From positions 1-64,000 of the forward strand of contig JBCCXD010000005.1 of the NCBI GenBank assembly GCA_039192165.1: DNA of 64,000 nucleotides, given 5' to 3'. The notes below the pieces were generated by a model. That model saw only the letters and a list, made by a program, of their open reading frames with translations, did no database searches and was not told where the DNA came from. How positions within the stretch are numbered: position 1 is the first letter of the stretch; each line of letters starts with the position of its first letter. Both the position numbers and the translations under genes were made by a program. The stretch comes from Dinoroseobacter sp039192165. GTDB taxonomy: Bacteria; Pseudomonadota; Alphaproteobacteria; Rhodobacterales; Rhodobacteraceae. Positions 60,730 through 64,000 of the stretch are shown in pieces.

Positions 60730-62093
60730 GCCAACGAAATACGTCCCTGCCATCCGCCAGGTCCCCAAAAGCGCCACATCAGCGTTATCCCAGCCAAGGC
60801 AAGGCCGACGACCAGACCAAGCCAGACGCCATAAGGACCTAGTGAAGTATGGAACCCAAGCCACCACGCAACAGGCAAACCTACGGCCCAGTAGCTGAAG
60901 GAGGCGAGAAGCATAGGGACACGCGTGTCCTGGACACCCCGTAGAAGGCCGAGCGCCATGACTTGCGCGCCGTCAGCAAATTGAAACAGCGCCGCCATAG
61001 CCAGAAGGCCAACGCCAAGCGAGACAATCTCTGGCTTCAGCGGGTCATCAGGCGAAATGAAAAGCGCAATCAGGAACTCTGGAATTGACAGGAACATAGC
61101 TATTGTGAGTCCCGCAAAGACAACGGACATTCCAATAGCCACGCGACCGCCGCGTTTCAACTCCAGAGCATCGCGCTGTCCCAGAGCGCGCCCCGCGCGC
61201 ACCGTTGCGGCCTGACTGAGCCCGACATGCACCATAAACGTCAGTGCCGCGAGATTCAGAGCAACGCCGTGGGTGGCCAGTTCAAGCGTACCCAGCGCGC
61301 CCATCATCAAGGCGGACACGGCAAATAAACCACTCTCAGCAAAACTTGTGACACTGATCGGAGCCCCCAAACGCCAGACCTCTGCAAAGATCGGCATGTC
61401 GATCCTCCAAAGACGCGTGAAAAGATCATGCTGGGGAAAGTGCTTTCGCGCGTAGAGCACTAGCCAGACAAGCGATGCTGTGTGCAAAGCGAGGGAAGCA
61501 ATTGCAGCTCCGGCTAAGCCCATCTCAGGGGCGCCAAAATTTCCGAAAATCAGGATGTAGTTCAGCACGCCATTCAGCACTGCCGCGCCAATGGTCACCC
61601 ACAAGACGATCTGCGTCCGCTCCAACGCTGACAGGTAGCCCTTAAGAACCATCACCAGCAAACCCGGGATCAGTGCCCAACCGGCGATCCGGAGATAACC
61701 TTGTGCGGCATCTGCATTTTCCGGCGCCTGCCCTATGGCGATCAACCAGGGCTTTGACCAGATCATCGCTGGCATCAGCAGTGCGGCGAAGATCAGAACC
61801 AACCAGAAACCCATTCGCGTAACTCGCCGGATACGCACCTCATCGCCTTCGACGGAAGCCTTGGCGACCATGGGCATTACAGCCCAGGCAAAGCCTGAAC
61901 CGATCAGTAGTGCCGGAAAGAAGACTGAACTGGCGGCCAGTGTCACGGCGGCCAATGCCTCGGCCGAATACCAACCCAGCATAACTGTATCAGTCGCCCC
62001 GATTGCGATTTGCGCCATGTGGCTGCCAATAAGCGGCAGGCCCAAAACGAGGATGGCCCGGACGTGCTGAGAATATGAGAGCGTTTGCGCCAT
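60726..62093 (-). CDS. MATE-family multidrug efflux transporter
   Basis: The 455-aa protein has 12 hydrophobic segments and MATE signatures: LGLPLIGSHMAQIAIGATDTVMLGWYSAEALAAVTLAAS (first two helices) and the mirrored second half from about residue 230 (LGAPISVTSFAESGLFAVSALMMGALGTLELATHGVAL). MATE pumps export cationic drugs using Na+ or H+. Normal length. Its stop overlaps the end of the PhyH pseudogene by four bases. Confidence 0.93.
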   Translation of the reverse strand: MAQTLSYSQHVRAILVLGLPLIGSHMAQIAIGATDTVMLGWYSAEALAAVTLAASSVFFPALLIGSGFAWAVMPMVAKASVEGDEVRIRRVTRMGFWLVLIFAALLMPAMIWSKPWLIAIGQAPENADAAQGYLRIAGWALIPGLLVMVLKGYLSALERTQIVLWVTIGAAVLNGVLNYILIFGNFGAPEMGLAGAAIASLALHTASLVWLVLYARKHFPQHDLFTRLWRIDMPIFAEVWRLGAPISVTSFAESGLFAVSALMMGALGTLELATHGVALNLAALTFMVHVGLSQAATVRAGRALGQRDALELKRGGRVAIGMSVVFAGLTIAMFLSIPEFLIALFISPDDPLKPEIVSLGVGLLAMAALFQFADGAQVMALGLLRGVQDTRVPMLLASFSYWAVGLPVAWWLGFHTSLGPYGVWLGLVVGLALAGITLMWRFWGPGGWQGRISLA

Positions 62094-62134
62094 GGCGCCG
62101 CCTTAGATCACCCGGAGCGAGGCGACAAGCATTG

Positions 62135-62734
62135 TCAACCAACTGGCTTGCGAACAACGTAGTCAATCAGGCCAGAAAGCCCAGAATGGCCGGGTCCTTC
62201 ATCGATCTCAGCGTCGTAATCAGCGCTGTGCAGAACCTCAAAACCCGCGAAGGCTTCTTCCAGCAGGGGGAGCGTGTACATATTCTCCGCCACCGGTGGC
62301 CCACCAGTACCATACTCTACCTGTCGCGGAGCATAGCCGTGCAAGAGCAGAACCCCACCCGGCTTCAATGCGGCTTTCAAACCTTCGAAAACAGCAACGC
62401 GCGACTGCGGAGGCATAAACTGGATAAATATCGCGACAACAGCATCGTAGCTGTCTGCGGACCAATCCCAAGCGAATATATCCGCCTCCAGAAAGTCGAC
62501 CTCAACACCTTTTTGCTTTGCCAGGTCTTCCGCTTTCGCCAGCGCATTCGGGGCATAATCGAATGCGGTGACCATTAGCCCGCGCTCGGCCAGAAAAACG
62601 CTGTTGCGACCTTCTCCGTCGGCGACAACCAGAACCAGCCCTTCAGAGGGCAAATGACGCGCTTGCACTTTCAGGAACTCTGCAGGCTCCGTTCCAAAAA
62701 GATAATCTGGGCGGTTGTAGCGATCATTCCACAT
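62135..62734 (-). CDS. Class I SAM-dependent methyltransferase (TehB-like)
   Basis: The 199-aa protein has SAM motif I in VLVVADGEGRNSVFLAERG (about residues 34-52), an acidic residue ending motif II (AFDYAPNALAKAEDLA), and DAVVAIFIQFMPPQSR. It opens with WNDRYNRPDYLFGTEPAEFL, the pattern of TehB and thiopurine-type methyltransferases in bacteria. The substrate is not known; tellurite or thiol detoxification is possible. It follows the NicO gene on the same strand with six bases between. Confidence 0.9.
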   Translation of the reverse strand: MWNDRYNRPDYLFGTEPAEFLKVQARHLPSEGLVLVVADGEGRNSVFLAERGLMVTAFDYAPNALAKAEDLAKQKGVEVDFLEADIFAWDWSADSYDAVVAIFIQFMPPQSRVAVFEGLKAALKPGGVLLLHGYAPRQVEYGTGGPPVAENMYTLPLLEEAFAGFEVLHSADYDAEIDEGPGHSGLSGLIDYVVRKPVG

Positions 62735-62740
62735 AGCGCC

Positions 62741-63664
62741 TCACAACGACGCCTGCATCAACCCGAAAGCCAGAACAGCCACAACCAGCCCGACGGATAC
62801 CTCAATCACCGGTACAGCGCGCGAAACGCGCTCCCATCCACCAGCCGTGGATGCTGCGCTTTCGCGCAAACCTGTCGCCGCCAGCGCCACCGAGATGGTC
62901 ACCGAGCCTGTCCCCAGGGCCATCGCAATCACACCAGCAATTGCGGCAGTTTGGAGATCCAAACGCCAGCCCAAAATCAAAAGGAAGATTGCGCCGGTGC
63001 AGGGTCGGATCGCGACCGCTGCAACCAATGTCGCGAGCTCCTGCCAAGATTTTGCCTGCGCCACAGCTTCGTGCGACGGCGCATGAGCATGTCCGCATGA
63101 CGGGCACGCATTCGCATGATCATGGTGAGCATCATGGGCGTGGGCGCGCTGAGGGCCTGGCTCAGCGAAAGTGAACTGTGTCCGAAAACTACGTATCCCG
63201 CGCCAAACGAGCCATACTCCAAGCAAGGATACAGCGCCGTAGCTGGCAGGCGCCAACCAGTCCTCTGCTGCGACGCTTAAACTGGCAGCGGACGCCTGCA
63301 AAAGCCAGATACCAAGGTAAACCAGGACGATCGCAGTGGCCGCCTGTGCAATGCTAGAGGCCATCGCAACAACCGAAAGACGCACCGGAGAAACGCGCCG
63401 GGCGACGCCGTAGCCGCCTATAACAAGCTTACCGTGGCCTGGTCCGACAGCATGGGCAAACCCGTAAGCGAAACAAGCCGCAAGCAGGGCGGTTAGTGCG
63501 CCGGGTTCGCCTGAACGCAGAGCGCGCAAACCTCGCGCCAGAGCGCCCTGCGTCTCTCGTTGCAGGTTTTGAGCCCAGAACACCATTTGGTCCCAGCCAC
63601 CGGTCCAGAGCCAGAAAGCTCCGTATCCGAAAGCAAGCAAAGCAAGAAGACTTACGACGCGCAT
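62741..63664 (-). CDS. NicO-family nickel/cobalt transporter (RcnA like)
   Basis: The 307-aa protein has six or seven helices and the NicO metal motif in FAHAVGPGHGKLVIGGYGV (about residues 70-88, HAxGPGHG). A cytosolic His/Cys-rich loop (AHAHDAHHDHANACPSCGHA, about 180-199) can bind metal. Family members export nickel and cobalt, or import when paired with other genes. The overlapping upstream DUF1007 gene is a frequent partner. Confidence 0.9.
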   Translation of the reverse strand: MRVVSLLALLAFGYGAFWLWTGGWDQMVFWAQNLQRETQGALARGLRALRSGEPGALTALLAACFAYGFAHAVGPGHGKLVIGGYGVARRVSPVRLSVVAMASSIAQAATAIVLVYLGIWLLQASAASLSVAAEDWLAPASYGAVSLLGVWLVWRGIRSFRTQFTFAEPGPQRAHAHDAHHDHANACPSCGHAHAPSHEAVAQAKSWQELATLVAAVAIRPCTGAIFLLILGWRLDLQTAAIAGVIAMALGTGSVTISVALAATGLRESAASTAGGWERVSRAVPVIEVSVGLVVAVLAFGLMQASL

Positions 63665-64000
63665 GTCACACGAACCTCCTCGGCGAAAAACTCACCAACG
63701 GGCGGAAAGTTATCTTCCAGAAACGCGTCTTCACTGCCAGCAAACTCGCGCAGAGCGGCGCGCAGCTGGTCCCCTGCCGCAGCGAAATCCGGAACAAACA
63801 ACTGTGCCTTGCAGCCCTCCGGCGCGTTCTCCATCCGTGTCGGAAGAGAGATCTGGTATGCGGTGTAGTAAGTGGGATCATAAATCTGAAGAATTACAGG
63901 GTCTTGCCCGACCGTGATACGCTCTTCGAGGGCCCGAAGATGCGTGGATACAATACGTCCATCATCGTAGGCCGCATCCCACTCAAGAGGAGGCGACAGG
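63652..64000 (-). CDS. DUF1007 family periplasmic protein, 3' part
   Basis: Only the last 115 codons are inside the window; the gene begins beyond the right edge. The C-terminal part reads VILQIYDPTYYTAYQISLPT and later AGSEDAFLEDNFPPVGEFFA before the stop at 63652. The phrase YDPTYYTAY is typical of DUF1007. It overlaps the NicO start by 13 bases, so both are translated from one transcript. Members are periplasmic and associated with metal transport. Confidence 0.85.
   Translation of the reverse strand, partial: LSPPLEWDAAYDDGRIVSTHLRALEERITVGQDPVILQIYDPTYYTAYQISLPTRMENAPEGCKAQLFVPDFAAAGDQLRAALREFAGSEDAFLEDNFPPVGEFFAEEVRVTCAS

Noticed and set aside
1..64000. CRISPR arrays, insertion sequences, rRNA or prophage genes
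   Set aside because: No regularly spaced repeats, transposase, integrase or rRNA-like sequence was seen on either strand.

Overview
The window looks like chromosomal DNA of a marine-type alphaproteobacterium of the Rhodobacterales (Roseobacter group). The signs are moderately GC-rich coding, three substrate-binding/permease genes of two TRAP transporters, alphaproteobacterial cobT/cobS, CdnL/CarD, a 7Fe ferredoxin, a SUV3-like helicase, an SdhE gene, and a tRNA-His with the alphaproteobacterial identity set (no encoded G-1, G1:U72, A73). These assignments come from reading the proteins by eye; no database search was run.

Layout. 0-13.5 kb is housekeeping: a SIMPL protein, a large PilM/GspL-like single-pass protein, a Kef-type antiporter, cobT/cobS, carD, fdxA, an S4 protein, the SUV3-like helicase, a TPR protein, an SCP2 protein and a lysophospholipase-like hydrolase. 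13.6-17.0 kb looks like an acquired island: about 800 bp of non-coding DNA with inverted repeats, then an 881-aa secreted glycosidase-like protein with RTX repeats and a PEQ tandem repeat. 17.2-24.0 kb holds an IclR regulator facing a GMC oxidoreductase, a TRAP transporter with fused DctQM, and a universal stress protein.

24.2-42.4 kb is a dense catabolic region. It contains an LLM flavin monooxygenase coupled to a PcaD-like hydrolase, a LysR regulator, a second TRAP transporter, a PuuE-like deacetylase, two cupins, a three-subunit molybdenum hydroxylase (M-S-L order), two OsmC proteins, a peroxiredoxin-like protein, a TetR regulator, a cyclase-family hydrolase, a ring-hydroxylase-type FAD monooxygenase, a Gfo/Idh/MocA dehydrogenase and a flavin reductase. 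Four divergent promoter regions here (about 29.0, 35.8, 38.1-38.2 and 40.5 kb) carry six copies of one 20-bp AT-rich element, roughly AWTTATCRRTCKATAAATAA. This ties the region together as one regulon, most likely under the TetR protein. The substrate is unknown. The enzyme set suits an aromatic or N-heteroaromatic compound.

42.8-64 kb returns to housekeeping and small systems: tRNA-His, a GNAT enzyme, an ArsR-SRPBCC fusion, thrS, a complete bufferin-type operon (precursor peptide with four Cys, MNIO enzyme, DUF2063 partner, DoxX membrane protein; 47.6-50.1 kb) with a strong hairpin after the precursor gene, an ArsC-like protein, a cold-shock gene, thyX, glyoxalase, a MarR/LdtR-like regulator, sdhE, a Cro/C1-type regulator, an aspartate aminotransferase, two unknown inner-membrane/periplasmic genes, a DUF3179-like protein, a decayed PhyH dioxygenase pseudogene, a MATE exporter, a methyltransferase, and a NicO metal transporter with the 3' part of a DUF1007 gene that runs off the right edge.

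The two most interesting systems are the operator-linked catabolic regulon and the bufferin operon. No CRISPR array, insertion sequence, prophage or rRNA was seen.
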